Notes: a model not told the origin generated them from the sequence alone. Numbered from the stretch's first letter, positions 25,278 through 34,906 are shown. The stretch: DNA of 64,000 nt from JAKZVK01 sp965248255 (GCA_965248255.1 CBDFIW010000003.1:620001-684000); one strand, 5' to 3'. Translations and numbers: made by a program.

Positions 25278-25860
25278 CGCGCCGGGTGCTCCAGCGGTGA
25301 ACCAGCAAGAACGACAGGATAATTGCGATCGCAACGCCCACCCCGAGCGGGGCGTTTTCCTTGAGCAGCGTCGTCGTCTCGGCGCCGTACAGGCGGGCTG
25401 CATAGGCGATTCCGAAGTAGCGGATCACCCGCGCGAATACGATCACCGCGACGAAGCGATACAGATTCATCTGAAAGACGCCCGCGGCGATGACGAAGAT
25501 CTTCATCGGCAGCGGTAGGGGGATCATCGTCGGCAGAACAAGCACCAGGGCATCGTACTTTTCGATTTGGTGGCGCATACGCTCGATACCCTTGCCGCTA
25601 GCCTTCTTCTCGAGCATGGCGCGGCCGACGCGCCGGGCAATCGTATAGAGGATGTAGGAGCCGAGCCCGGAACCAAGTACTCCCAGTGCGGCCGCAAGAT
25701 ACGCTGTGTCCGGAGCGGCGATCGTCTGCGCCACAATTAGCGCATCCACCCCTTGTGGCAGCGGAACAAACGCGGAGTCCCCCAAGGCGACAAGGAAGAT
25801 ACCCCACGGCCCGAACGCCGCCGCGTATTGGGAAAACCACAGACCGACTCTCTCAATCAC
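25264..25860 (-). CDS. DedA/VTT-domain (SNARE-associated) membrane protein
   Basis: This 198-aa integral membrane protein has about five hydrophobic segments. It carries the VTT-domain landmarks: the loop GDSAFVPLPQGVDALIV near residue 28, the GSGLGSYILYTIARRVGRAM segment and VLPTMIPLPLPMKIFVIAAGVFQM. The fold is that of reentrant-loop lipid or ion transporters of the DedA superfamily, here closer to the short YqaA type. Its 3' end overlaps the convergent lipid-kinase gene by 14 nt, so the two transcripts meet. Confidence 0.85.
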   Translation of the reverse strand: MIERVGLWFSQYAAAFGPWGIFLVALGDSAFVPLPQGVDALIVAQTIAAPDTAYLAAALGVLGSGLGSYILYTIARRVGRAMLEKKASGKGIERMRHQIEKYDALVLVLPTMIPLPLPMKIFVIAAGVFQMNLYRFVAVIVFARVIRYFGIAYAARLYGAETTTLLKENAPLGVGVAIAIILSFLLVHRWSTRRVSEG

Positions 25861-25928
25861 CGTGGATTCTCTCTCGAAGGACTAGAGACAGAAGCACCTG
25901 CCTGTCGGGTCGACACGGGCCGTCGTCG

Positions 25929-27227
25929 CTATCTCGTGACCACACCCTCCAGCAGATCATAAAACTCGGGGAACGACACCGAAGCGGCCTCCGCCCCATT
26001 CATGCGGCAAGGTCCCTTCGCCGCCAACGCCGCGATAGTGAACGCTATCGCCACGCGGTGGTCGCCGAACGAGTCAAGCTCAGCCGCCTGGAAGGCCTGT
26101 CCACCGGGGATCATCATGCCATCGTCGCGAACCTCGACGCGGACACCCATTCGTTGCAGATTCTCGGCGACTGTTACAATCCGGTCGGTTTCTTTGACGC
26201 GAAGCTCGGCGGCATCTCGGATGTCCAGGCCCTCGCGTGAAGCCGCTCCAAGCACCGCCAGCATCGGGATCTCATCGATCACACCTGCCGTCGTTTCTCC
26301 TTCGATGACGCCACCCTCGAGAACCGGCTCGCTCGCGGCGCGACCACGCACACGCAGATCACCCGTAGGCTCACCATGCTGCTCACTCGTTTTGAGAATC
26401 TCGGCATCCGCTCCCATCCCGCGAAGCACCTCCAACAGCACGGTACGAGTCGGGTTCAGGCCGACACCTTCGATGACCAAGTCCGAACCAGGCAGCAACA
26501 AACCTGCCGCCAAGAAGAACGCCGCGGACGACAAGTCGCCTGGCGCCCGCAGTGCGAGACCCCTGAGCTTTGGACGGCCCTTGAGCTGTACGTCGAGGCC
26601 GTCCACATCTACCTGCGCGCCGAACTCCCGCAGGGCAATTTCCGAGTGGTTCCGCGTAAGCAGAGGCTCCCGGACGCTCGTCGTTCCTTCGGCGAAGAGT
26701 CCGGCAAACAACACCGCCGTCTTCACCTGCGCGCTTGGGACCGGCAAGTCGTAATGAAGGGGCTGCAACGGACCCCCACGAATCCTCAAGGGCGGAAGGT
26801 CGCCGTCGCGGGCCTCGATGTGAGCACCCATCTGCGCCAGTGGCGTGATGATACGGCGCATCGGCCGCCGCGAAAGCGATTCATCACCGCCAATCGTCGT
26901 CTCAAAGGGCTGCCCGGCAAGAAGGCCCGGCAACATGCGAATGGTCGAGCCCGAGTTACCGGCGTCCAGGGGTCCGTCCGGCACGGACAAGCCGTCGAGA
27001 CCCACTCCCGCAACCGTGACCCGACTCCCTGTGTGACCGATGTCGACACCAAGATCCCTGAGACAGCCGAGCGTCGACGCACAGTCGGCACCCGTCGAAT
27101 AGTTCTCGATGACAGTCGGTCCCTCGGCCAACGCCGCCAACATGGCATAGCGGTGCGATATCGACTTGTCGCCAGCCAGTCGGATCGTGCCGGAAACAGA
27201 GGCGGCAGGCTGGATCTCACGCGTCAT
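25929..27227 (-). CDS. aroA: 3-phosphoshikimate 1-carboxyvinyltransferase (EPSP synthase)
   Basis: AroA joins phosphoenolpyruvate to shikimate 3-phosphate in aromatic amino-acid synthesis. The start at 27227 (MTREIQPAASVSGTIRLAGD) gives 432 residues; the frame extends upstream but overlaps the Nudix gene. Motifs are GDKSISHRYAMLAAL, DAGNSGSTIRMLPGLLAGQ near residue 89, SAQVKTAVLFAGL near 168, LRVKETDRIVTVAENL near 347 and DSFGDHRVAIAF near 388. The GNSGSTIR and RVKETDRI variants are those of class II enzymes (the glyphosate-tolerant type), rather than the NAGTA/RxKESDR class I pattern. This class call is inference. The gene is coupled to the Nudix gene by a 4-nt overlap. Confidence 0.95.
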   Translation of the reverse strand: MTREIQPAASVSGTIRLAGDKSISHRYAMLAALAEGPTVIENYSTGADCASTLGCLRDLGVDIGHTGSRVTVAGVGLDGLSVPDGPLDAGNSGSTIRMLPGLLAGQPFETTIGGDESLSRRPMRRIITPLAQMGAHIEARDGDLPPLRIRGGPLQPLHYDLPVPSAQVKTAVLFAGLFAEGTTSVREPLLTRNHSEIALREFGAQVDVDGLDVQLKGRPKLRGLALRAPGDLSSAAFFLAAGLLLPGSDLVIEGVGLNPTRTVLLEVLRGMGADAEILKTSEQHGEPTGDLRVRGRAASEPVLEGGVIEGETTAGVIDEIPMLAVLGAASREGLDIRDAAELRVKETDRIVTVAENLQRMGVRVEVRDDGMMIPGGQAFQAAELDSFGDHRVAIAFTIAALAAKGPCRMNGAEAASVSFPEFYDLLEGVVTR

Positions 27228-27619
27228 GTAGAAGTAGCAGCCGCCGCCAACTCGCGTACGAAATCCACGTCCCCTTCGAGAAAGTCGAACGTTGGCATCT
27301 CTGCGGGCTTGACCCAGCAGACCTGGTCGAAGTGTGCGTAGTCCGGCTCGCCGCTGAACTCTCTCACACGGAAGAAAACCAACCACACCGGCTTGCGGCC
27401 CGGATATCGGTACTGATAGCGGGTGATCTCCGACTCAATCCGCGCCTCGATTCGCAGCTCCTCGCGCAGTTCCCGCCGCAACGAGTCCTCCAGCGACTCC
27501 CCTTCCTCCAACTTCCCGCCCGGGAACTCCCATTTGCCACCATGTTTCTGCTCGGGCCGGCGGCGGCAGATCAGTATGCGGCCGTCGCGCTCGATAACGG
27601 CGGCGGTAACCGTGGTCAT
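27224..27619 (-). CDS. Nudix hydrolase, MutT-like (8-oxo-dGTP diphosphatase type)
   Basis: The 131-aa protein hydrolyses a nucleoside diphosphate linked to another moiety. It starts MTTVTAAVIERDGRILICRR and holds a complete Nudix box, GGKLEEGESLEDSLRRELREEL, from about residue 34. The preceding GKWEFPGG is typical of MutT enzymes that clean oxidised guanine nucleotides. It overlaps the start of aroA by 4 nt (ATGA), so AroA translation probably depends on it. There is a gap of about 300 bp before argS containing a hairpin but no gene. Confidence 0.92.
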   Translation of the reverse strand: MTTVTAAVIERDGRILICRRRPEQKHGGKWEFPGGKLEEGESLEDSLRRELREELRIEARIESEITRYQYRYPGRKPVWLVFFRVREFSGEPDYAHFDQVCWVKPAEMPTFDFLEGDVDFVRELAAAATST

Positions 27620-27764
27620 GGAGGGGAAGTGGCGGAGCGGTCGCTCGTCGCTCGGGGTGTGAGCCCCAGGTGAGAAAGAGCCGTTTGATTCCGAAACCGG
27701 TGAAGGTTGATCGGACGGCCCTTCCTCCAGGCAAAGAGTTCCGTTGGCCGAAAAGTCCGTCCTA

Positions 27765-27808
27765 CCGTAGCCCCGGAGGGCCGGGTGCGAACGGTCAGCC
27801 GGCTACGG
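27765..27808. repeat. Hairpin repeat between argS and the Nudix gene
   Basis: CCGTAGCC (27765-27772) pairs with GGCTACGG (27801-27808) across a GC-rich loop that contains CCCCGGAGGGCCGGG. It lies in the 303-bp gap 27620-27922, in which I see no gene. It may be a REP-type repeat or an argS terminator. Confidence 0.45.
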
Positions 27809-27922
27809 AATGCCGATTAGGGTTCCCCCCGGGTTTTACGAGTGGGGCAGAAAACCAATCCACGCCTGTCAGCCCGAGGCTCACACCGCGAACGACGCCG
27901 GCGCGAGAGGCAATTCTTAATA

Positions 27923-29941
27923 TTACATGACCTCGGGAGCGGGGATGCCCATCGTTGCGAGCACGCCGGTCAACTCGCGTAGAAAGAACTGGGCCATCCA
28001 CAGCAGGAAAACCTTCTTGCGGGCGTCGGTTTCATTGAGGATGTGGTGCTGGTGGTAGAAGTTGTTGAAGCTCTGCGCCAGCTGGAAAGCGTAGCGCGCC
28101 AATTGGGCGGGCTCGCCGGCGGCGATGGCTCGCTCGACCGTCCAATCAGCACGCGAGGCTTCCAGTAGGAGCTGCCAGAAGTCTTCATTCTGCAATTGCT
28201 CGTCGAATGCGGCGCGGTCGAGTTCCTTGTCAAAGTCCGGCAGCGACTCGCCACGCTGTTCGAGCTTGCGTAGGATGTTACGCGCGCGCACCACGGCGTA
28301 CTGCACGTAGGGGCCGGTCTCGCCCTCGAAGCTGAGCGCTTCTTGGAGGTCAAAGGCGATGACCGTCCTGCGTGTGAAGCGCAGCATGAAGTATCGCAGG
28401 GCACCGACGGCGATCTGCGTGGCGATCACGCGCTGCTCGTCCTCGGGCCGATCGGTGTGGCGGCAGCGAACCTCTTCGAGCGCCTTTGCAATCAGCATGT
28501 CGATCAGATCGTCGGCCTTGACGCCCAGGCCCTTGCGGCCCGACACCTCGACATACGGTCGGCGGCGGTCTTCTTCCGACAGTTCGATGCCCAACTCGGC
28601 GCAGCAACGCGGCGTCAGAGCCACCACCTCGTAGGAGAAGTGAACCGAGTCATGGGCCTGCTGCTCGTAGCCGAGCGCCCGCAGCCCGGCACGAACCACG
28701 TCTTGCAGATACGACTGGCGGACATCGATGACGTTGAAGACCTTCGAGCCGTGGCCGAACGAGGGGGTGATACCGCTGTAGGGTTGGGTCGTTGAGGCCC
28801 ACAACATTCGGCCGGCGTCGTACTCGCGGAACTCGGTGTAGTGAAAGTCTTTGTCGAGCAGCCCAAACTTCCACAATTGGTAGGCGATGTCTTTGCCGAC
28901 ATAGGTGACGGTGCCGTCGGAGCGGACGATCACTTTCGAATCGTCTACGTTGGCCTGCTCCGACCCTTCCTGGGCCGGCTCTTCGCCGTCTTGCTTTCCC
29001 TTCGGTTTCCCGGGTGCCCCCTCCCTCTGGAACAAGTGCGCCGGCATGACCCAGCAGCCGCGGTTCTTGCCCTCGGCCTCGAGATGAATGGCCTTTCGCT
29101 CTCGGAGCAGCTCGAACGCCGCATCCCAGAAATCGAGGTGCAGGATCTCGCTCTCCCGAGGCAGCAGGTCGTACTCGACCGCGATGCGCAGCATCGTGTC
29201 GAGATGGGCATTGACAATGGCGTCGGAGACGATGTGGGCCAGCTCCGACAGTTCGCCTTCCCCGGACTCGATGGCGTGGAGTGTTTGGGGCCGCCAGCCC
29301 TGGCTTGAGGGCTCGGCTTCGTAATGCGCCGACGTGCGCGCGTAGAGGTCCCAGCAGTAGTAGTCGAAGCGCACTTCTGGATCGTCGATCAGGGCCTGGA
29401 CGTCGGTCGGGCCTTTCTTCTCTAAGAAGTGGAAGCCAGCCACCACATCGGCCACTTGCACCCCGGTGTTGTCGATATAGTTTTGGACCTCGACCTCGTG
29501 GCCCAGCTCCCGCAGCATCCGAACCAGCGTGTCGCCTAACACCGCATTGCGTAGATGCCCGATGTGCGCGGTTTTGTTGGGGTTGATGTTGGTGTGCTCG
29601 ACGATGACCTTGCCTGCTGAAGCAGAATGACCGGCTCGAGAAGCCCTGCGGAGGCCTTCACCGTACGCCCCTCGCTCGAATCGCAGGTTGATGTAGCCCC
29701 CGCCGGCCACCTCGACGGCCGCAACTCCGGGGATCGGTGGCATTTCGCCCACCAACTCCTCCGCGATTTTTCGCGGAGCCTGTTTCAGTTGCTTCGCCAG
29801 CGCAAAGCACACCGGCAGCGCCAGTTCGCCGAACGCCGCCTGGCGCGGCTGCTCGATGACGGTGGGCACATCCAAGCCGTACCGCTGCCTGATGTGAGCC
29901 CCTACAGCGTCACGAACCTGATTGGCTAGAGCTAGAAACAC
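27923..29941 (-). CDS. argS: Arginyl-tRNA synthetase
   Basis: This class I synthetase of 672 residues attaches arginine to tRNA-Arg. The N-terminal additional domain precedes the HIGH motif in NPNKTAHIGHLRNAVLGDTL (about residue 112). The nucleotide-binding loop that replaces KMSKS is SGRKGLGVKADDLIDMLI near residue 470. The DALR anticodon-binding domain at the end shows YAVVRARNILRKLEQRGE and LAQSFNNFYHQHHIL. An insertion around residues 296-330, rich in Glu, Lys and Gly (GAPGKPKGKQDGEEPAQEGS), is unusual and looks like a flexible loop. Confidence 0.97.
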   Translation of the reverse strand: MFLALANQVRDAVGAHIRQRYGLDVPTVIEQPRQAAFGELALPVCFALAKQLKQAPRKIAEELVGEMPPIPGVAAVEVAGGGYINLRFERGAYGEGLRRASRAGHSASAGKVIVEHTNINPNKTAHIGHLRNAVLGDTLVRMLRELGHEVEVQNYIDNTGVQVADVVAGFHFLEKKGPTDVQALIDDPEVRFDYYCWDLYARTSAHYEAEPSSQGWRPQTLHAIESGEGELSELAHIVSDAIVNAHLDTMLRIAVEYDLLPRESEILHLDFWDAAFELLRERKAIHLEAEGKNRGCWVMPAHLFQREGAPGKPKGKQDGEEPAQEGSEQANVDDSKVIVRSDGTVTYVGKDIAYQLWKFGLLDKDFHYTEFREYDAGRMLWASTTQPYSGITPSFGHGSKVFNVIDVRQSYLQDVVRAGLRALGYEQQAHDSVHFSYEVVALTPRCCAELGIELSEEDRRRPYVEVSGRKGLGVKADDLIDMLIAKALEEVRCRHTDRPEDEQRVIATQIAVGALRYFMLRFTRRTVIAFDLQEALSFEGETGPYVQYAVVRARNILRKLEQRGESLPDFDKELDRAAFDEQLQNEDFWQLLLEASRADWTVERAIAAGEPAQLARYAFQLAQSFNNFYHQHHILNETDARKKVFLLWMAQFFLRELTGVLATMGIPAPEVM

Positions 29942-30170
29942 CGGAAGCGGCCAGACGAGGGGCGAGGGAAACCGAGGACCCTGCGTTCCGAGGTGAGTCC
30001 TCCCGTGTTGCAGGTATCACTCATTGTGGCACAAGCAAACGGTTGACCAGGGTTTGCTATGGCAGCTTGCGGAACTCTTCAGGCGTCCGAGAAGGACGCC
30101 CAGGTGACAACTGACCAGCGTTCCTGCGATGGTATGAAATCGACCAACAATCGCTACACACGCCAAACCC

Positions 30171-32078
30171 ATGGGAACCCCTGACACCGCCGCATACGGC
30201 TTCTGGAAGTCGCCCATCACGTCCGACCTGGTCGCGGGGGAAGCGATTCGGCTGGCGCCGCCGACGTTGTCCGACGGGCTGGTCTATTGGAGCGAAGGGC
30301 GCCCTACCGAGGGTGGCCGGAACGTCATCGTGCGTCGCGAGGCCGATGGAACGCTCCATGATCTCAACCCAGCTCCCTACAACGCGCGCACCAGGGTTCA
30401 TGAGTACGGTGGCGGCGCCTACGTGATCGAAGGCGGGACCGTCTATTTCTCGAACGACGCCGACCAGCGGATCTACCGACTCGAAGCGGGCCAGCCGCCG
30501 GCCCCGGTCACGCCCAAAGGCGCCTGGCGCTACGCCGACGCGGTGGTGGACCGTGCCCGTGGGCGGCTGATCTGCGTCCGCGAGGATCACACGCCAACAG
30601 ACCGGGAGGCTGTCAATACGGTCGTGTCCCTGAGCCTCGACGGCCAGACCGGCGTGCGAGTGCTTGCCTCGGGCAACGACTTCTATTCGAATCCTCGCCT
30701 CAGCCCCGGCGGCTCGCGCCTGGCTTGGCTGAGCTGGAACCACCCCAACATGCCTTGGGACGGAACCGAGCTTTGGGTCGCTGAGCTCGGCGTGGAAGAC
30801 CTGCCCAACGAACCCCGGCTCGTTGCCGGCGGGGCAGAGGAGTCGATCTTTCAGCCCGAATGGTCGCCTGATGGTGAGCTGTATTTCGTTTCCGACCGTA
30901 ACGGCTGGTGGAATCTGTATCGAGCCCGCAACGGCGCGGTCGAACCCGTCGTCGAGGCCGAGGCCGAGTTCGGACTGCCACAGTGGATCTTCGGACAGAC
31001 GACCTACGCCTTCGAATCCGCCGGCCGAATCGTTTGCGCCTATCACCGCCGCGAAGGGTGGCGGCTGGCGTCGATCGAGTTGCCCGATGGCAAGCTCACC
31101 GCTATCGACACACCCTTCACCGAGATCTCCGGCGTGCACGCCGCCGCGGGACGGGTGGTCTTCCGCGGTGGATCGCCGGCCGAGCCCGACTCAATCATAG
31201 ACCTTGACTTATCCAGCGGCGAGCGCCAAATCTACCGGCGCTCATTCGAAGTCCATGAGGAGGTGACGCGGTACTTCTCGATCCCTGAGCCTATCGAGTT
31301 CCCGACCGACAACAGCTGTACGACCCACGCCTTCTTCTACCCGCCGAGAAATCCGGACTATCAGGCCGTGGCCGATGAGCTGCCGCCTCTGATGGTCGTC
31401 AGCCACGGCGGCCCGACGGGTTCGACATCGAGCACGCTTTCGCTCTCCCTCCAGTACTGGACCAGCCGCGGTTTCGCCGTGCTCGACGTCAACTACGGCG
31501 GCAGTAGCGGCTATGGCCGCGCCTATCGCGAACGGCTGCGGGAGCAGTGGGGCATCGTCGACGTCGCTGATTGCGTGAACGGCGCGAACCATATGGTCAC
31601 GCAGGGATGTGCGGACGCGGAACGGCTCATCATCCGCGGCGGGAGCGCCGGTGGCTACACGACCCTGGCCGCGCTGGCTTTCCGTGACGTCTTCCGCGCC
31701 GGTGCAAGCTACTACGGTATCAGCGATCTAGAAGCCATGGCCAGAGAGACGCACAAGTTCGAGTCGCGCTATCTCGATTCGATGATCGGACCTTACCCGG
31801 AGCGGCGCGATGTCTACCTGAAGCGCTCTCCGCTGCACTATGTCGATCAGCTGTCTGCGCCGGTAATCTTTTTGCAGGGAAGCGAGGATTTGGTCGTGCC
31901 TCCGAACCAGGCCGAGATGATGCTCGACGCACTGCGCAAGAAAGGCATCCCGTCGGCCTACCTGCTATTCGACGGTGAGCAGCACGGCTTCCGCCAGGCC
32001 GCGAACATCAAGAGGGCGCTCGATGCGGAGCTATATTTCTACGCGACGATGTTGCTTAGGAAGGGCTTGCGGTTTTGA
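30171..32078 (+). CDS. Prolyl oligopeptidase-family serine peptidase (S9C, acylaminoacyl-peptidase-like)
   Basis: The 635-aa enzyme has an N-terminal beta-propeller of about 350 residues (repeats such as NPRLSPGGSRLAWLSWNHPN and QPEWSPDGELYFVSDRNGWW). The alpha/beta-hydrolase domain that follows contains LMVVSHGGPTGSTS (oxyanion region), nucleophile Ser492 in RGGSAGGYTTLAA, the acid in LQGSEDLVVPPNQAEMM and His in DGEQHGFRQAANI. It lacks a clear signal peptide, so it is probably cytoplasmic and degrades short peptides. It is preceded by 229 bp without a gene. Confidence 0.93.
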   Translation: MGTPDTAAYGFWKSPITSDLVAGEAIRLAPPTLSDGLVYWSEGRPTEGGRNVIVRREADGTLHDLNPAPYNARTRVHEYGGGAYVIEGGTVYFSNDADQRIYRLEAGQPPAPVTPKGAWRYADAVVDRARGRLICVREDHTPTDREAVNTVVSLSLDGQTGVRVLASGNDFYSNPRLSPGGSRLAWLSWNHPNMPWDGTELWVAELGVEDLPNEPRLVAGGAEESIFQPEWSPDGELYFVSDRNGWWNLYRARNGAVEPVVEAEAEFGLPQWIFGQTTYAFESAGRIVCAYHRREGWRLASIELPDGKLTAIDTPFTEISGVHAAAGRVVFRGGSPAEPDSIIDLDLSSGERQIYRRSFEVHEEVTRYFSIPEPIEFPTDNSCTTHAFFYPPRNPDYQAVADELPPLMVVSHGGPTGSTSSTLSLSLQYWTSRGFAVLDVNYGGSSGYGRAYRERLREQWGIVDVADCVNGANHMVTQGCADAERLIIRGGSAGGYTTLAALAFRDVFRAGASYYGISDLEAMARETHKFESRYLDSMIGPYPERRDVYLKRSPLHYVDQLSAPVIFLQGSEDLVVPPNQAEMMLDALRKKGIPSAYLLFDGEQHGFRQAANIKRALDAELYFYATMLLRKGLRF

Positions 32079-32161
32079 ACGTCGCAGCTGCGCCTGCCTA
32101 GCCGTCTGATGTGAGCGTCATCTGAACAAACGTGTCAGTTCTCAGGGAGCAGCGCCGCGGA

Positions 32162-32254
32162 GGAAACCGAGCTCCGAACGCGAGTGAGGGGTCAATCGCC
32201 CGCCGGTGACATAGCGGCTGAGAACCCGTCACTGGCGTTCCGGGCTCGGTTTCC
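32162..32254. repeat. Inverted repeat of about 20 bp (possible REP/terminator)
   Basis: GGAAACCGAGCTCCGAACGC (32162-32181) and GCGTTCCGGGCTCGGTTTCC (32235-32254) are inverted repeats matching at 18 of 20 positions around a 53-bp spacer. It lies in the 316-bp gap between the S9 peptidase and the glycosyltransferase, in which no gene is apparent. A sequence with related GAAACCGAG and CGTTCCG words lies at about 29963-29990. Confidence 0.5.
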
Positions 32255-32394
32255 CCCATTGCCGCTGGTCGTTTGAGGTTGCAGACTTCGCTAGCTGCTG
32301 TCCGCCGCAGATACCGATACGCTCCGCTTTCGGGGACGGCACCGCAGGCGTAGCACGCCGCGTTCCGAGCCGCCTACTCAGTAGAGCCCAACGC

Positions 32395-34227
32395 ATGCCG
32401 CGACCGTCTCTCTGCGTAATCGTCCAACGACGGCAAGCATCTTCGTTCGCGAACCAGACCGTCGCCGACTATCAGGTTCTTCACGTCGCCGACGAGCAAG
32501 CGGCCCTGCGTCAATCTTCCGCCAACTTCTTCCTGTGGTACACCGGCGATCGGCCTCTGCACGATCACGCCTTCGAGGAATGCATCTGGGCTTTGCGCGA
32601 CGCCGAGTGGGTGACCTGGGCCGATACAGGCCAAGCGCCGCCCCCTTCTCTGCGACAGTTCGCCGGGCCGCTCGGTGTCACAAGGCTGACCCTCCAGACG
32701 ACCGAGGCCAAGAGGACCGGGCGAGTCCGCCGGCTGCCTTGGCGCTGCCGCTTGGACATTGCAGCCCCCGCAGCCGGCGTCCCGACGCCGCACGCCCTCT
32801 ATCCGCCCGGCGGTGAGCCCGAGCCGACCACCGTCGACGACGGCCGCGGAAGGGGCCTCGCCGCGGCCTTCTTCCGCGTGCTCCAGCACCTCGAAAACGC
32901 GGAACTGCTCTCGCTACGCGACTGGGTCGAGCACCCTGCGCGTTCCTTCTCGAGGCTCATCCCGTTGCGCCTCAAGGAGCAAGTCAACCGGTGGGCCGAG
33001 CGGCCGGTGTTCGACCTGAGTTTCTATCTGCGATTCAAGCCAAAATCGGTCTTGATCGACGGAAGCTTGGTCGAACACGTGCGCTATCGCATTCGCGAAC
33101 GGACGGGCTCACGGCGCCGCATCGCCCTCTGTACACCCCACTTGGGAGTCGGGGGTGCGGAGACCGTCCTACTGGAGTTTGCGCGGCAAATTGACCGCGA
33201 CCGCAACGAGATCCTCCTTCTTGCAACGCATGCCGGCGACACACGGCTACTCGAACACTGGCACAGTGCCGTAGATCACATCTACGACCTGGGCACGATT
33301 CTTCCCATCCAGCACAGCGTTTCCGCGATCTACTCCATGGCGGTGAACTGGGGGTGGGATGAGCTGGTCATTCAGAACACGCTGCCTGCGTACAGTTGCC
33401 TTCCGGCTTTGAAAGAGGATCTGCCGGGCCTGCGAGCGATCGACATTCTCCATAACATCGATGAGGAGTGGGACTTCTTCTCCGCAACCCTCAACGTGGC
33501 GGACTCGATCGACCGGCGGGTGGTGATCGGCGAAGTCGGCCGCCAATGGCTCATCGAGATGAATATTGCCCGAGACAAGATCCGCCTCATTCGCAACGGG
33601 GTCGACCTTGACCGATGGAACCGCGGCCGCCCCGGCCGAAGAGACCTTCAGAAGCGGCTGGGCATCTCGCCGCGAACCAAGATCATCCTCTTCGCAGGAC
33701 ATCTGGTCCCCCGCAAGCGGCCCCTGCTGTTGGTAGAGATCGACCGCCGTTTGCAGACGATCGGTACCTCCACTCCTTACCACTTCGTCATCGCGGGCGA
33801 CGGCCCCGAGGAACGATCGCTGCGGGCCAAGATCGCCTCTGAGGGTGTCGGGTCCCGGTTCAGCATGCTTGGCCATGTTGGCGATATCGCGCCACTGCTC
33901 GCCCAAGCCGACCTGTTGATCGTCCCGTCGCTCGAGGAGGGTTTGCCGCTAGTCATCATCGAGGCGCTTGCCATGCAAGTGCCGGTTGTAAGTTCCCGGG
34001 TCGGGGCGATCGACGAGGCGGTTCCCCCCGAGTGCGGCGTGCTGATCGAGAACGACGGCCTCGAGGCCGGGGGGCTCGCCCGCGCCGTCGCCGAATTGCT
34101 CGCGGATGACGCCCGTCGAAACGCCATGGGACTGGCCGGCCGAGCCCTGGCCGAACGCGACTACGATCTGGAGAGGGCCCGCCGCCAATACCGTGAGCTA
34201 CTCGCCGAAAGCAGCGAACTCTCTTAA
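32395..34227 (+). CDS. Two-part glycosyltransferase: divergent N-terminal domain plus GT4 C-terminal domain
   Basis: This 610-aa protein is large for a single glycosyltransferase. The first about 230 residues look like a worn GT2-type domain: LCVIVQRRQAS at the start and FFLWYTGDRPLHDHAFEECIWAL with a DAEWVTWADTG segment, but no recognisable DxD. The rest is a complete GT4 enzyme, with CTPHLGVGGAETVLLEFARQ near residue 245, LFAGHLVPRKRPLLLVEI near residue 437 and VPSLEEGLPLVIIEALAMQVPVV near residue 514. The N-terminal half may bind an acceptor or be inactive. Its neighbours are not polysaccharide genes, so the pathway is unknown. Confidence 0.85.
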   Translation: MPRPSLCVIVQRRQASSFANQTVADYQVLHVADEQAALRQSSANFFLWYTGDRPLHDHAFEECIWALRDAEWVTWADTGQAPPPSLRQFAGPLGVTRLTLQTTEAKRTGRVRRLPWRCRLDIAAPAAGVPTPHALYPPGGEPEPTTVDDGRGRGLAAAFFRVLQHLENAELLSLRDWVEHPARSFSRLIPLRLKEQVNRWAERPVFDLSFYLRFKPKSVLIDGSLVEHVRYRIRERTGSRRRIALCTPHLGVGGAETVLLEFARQIDRDRNEILLLATHAGDTRLLEHWHSAVDHIYDLGTILPIQHSVSAIYSMAVNWGWDELVIQNTLPAYSCLPALKEDLPGLRAIDILHNIDEEWDFFSATLNVADSIDRRVVIGEVGRQWLIEMNIARDKIRLIRNGVDLDRWNRGRPGRRDLQKRLGISPRTKIILFAGHLVPRKRPLLLVEIDRRLQTIGTSTPYHFVIAGDGPEERSLRAKIASEGVGSRFSMLGHVGDIAPLLAQADLLIVPSLEEGLPLVIIEALAMQVPVVSSRVGAIDEAVPPECGVLIENDGLEAGGLARAVAELLADDARRNAMGLAGRALAERDYDLERARRQYRELLAESSELS

Positions 34228-34249
34228 CAGCGGCCCTATGCCGAGCGGG

Positions 34250-34906
34250 TCATGCTGGTACGCTAGGGGTCTTTTCCCACACCATCACCTGCAGGATGAA
34301 GGTGGATGTACGGTGCACCTGCCGGAAATCATGCTGTTTCAAGATGCCACTTACCAGCGTGTTTGAATGAATGTAAATACGAAAGTTGCGGTAGCGCAGC
34401 TTGATGAACAAATTGGCTACCGCACTGATCACCCGGGCCAGCCAGGTATCGTGCGGATACACGAGCGCCACCAGATGGTTGCTATGCTGGGCAGCCTGGT
34501 TGATCAATTCCTTGGCATCAGGGTAGCAGCAGATCACCTTGTCCATGCTCACGATATCGTGAGCTGCAAGTTGTGGGGCGATATCCACAAAATCGCCCTG
34601 CTGGTAGGTGATCCGTTCCTTTATGCCCTGCTGCGCTGCTTCCTCTTTCGCTACCACGTGATAGGCAGGTGATGCGTCCACGTTGGTTGCCTGGGCAACA
34701 CCGTGGTTTAGCATGGCGATTTGAATGGCGCCTACGCCACCTCCGACATCCAGCAAGCTGGTATCACCGTTCTTGCGCGATGAGATGGCCTCGATGAGCA
34801 GTTTGGTGGCCTTGTCCGCCCCTTTCTTCCGGTAGCGCTTCAACATCTTGCGCGCTCCCTTCTGGTCGAACACTTGTTCTATGCCGCAACACTGGCCGCA
34901 GGTCAT
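34250..34906 (-). CDS. Class I SAM-dependent methyltransferase (BchM-like), lower-GC island
   Basis: The 218-aa enzyme has a standard AdoMet fold: motif I in LLDVGGGVGAIQIAMLNHG near residue 51, an acidic post-motif (NVDASPAYH), and DIVSMDKVICCYPDAKEL near residue 117. The cysteine-containing N-terminus (CGQCCGIEQVFDQKGARKML) recalls magnesium-protoporphyrin O-methyltransferase relatives, though no tetrapyrrole genes adjoin it. The gene is visibly less GC-rich than its neighbours (near 50 percent against about 62) and its upstream 150 bp is AT-rich (TTGAGTTTACTTAAATACAT). That suggests recent transfer from another phylum. Substrate unknown. Confidence 0.85.
   Translation of the reverse strand: MTCGQCCGIEQVFDQKGARKMLKRYRKKGADKATKLLIEAISSRKNGDTSLLDVGGGVGAIQIAMLNHGVAQATNVDASPAYHVVAKEEAAQQGIKERITYQQGDFVDIAPQLAAHDIVSMDKVICCYPDAKELINQAAQHSNHLVALVYPHDTWLARVISAVANLFIKLRYRNFRIYIHSNTLVSGILKQHDFRQVHRTSTFILQVMVWEKTPSVPA

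Noticed and set aside
30057..31139. Long minus-strand frame (360 codons) opposite the S9 peptidase
   Set aside because: It is a GC-rich antisense shadow of a gene with clear catalytic motifs; no known protein features.
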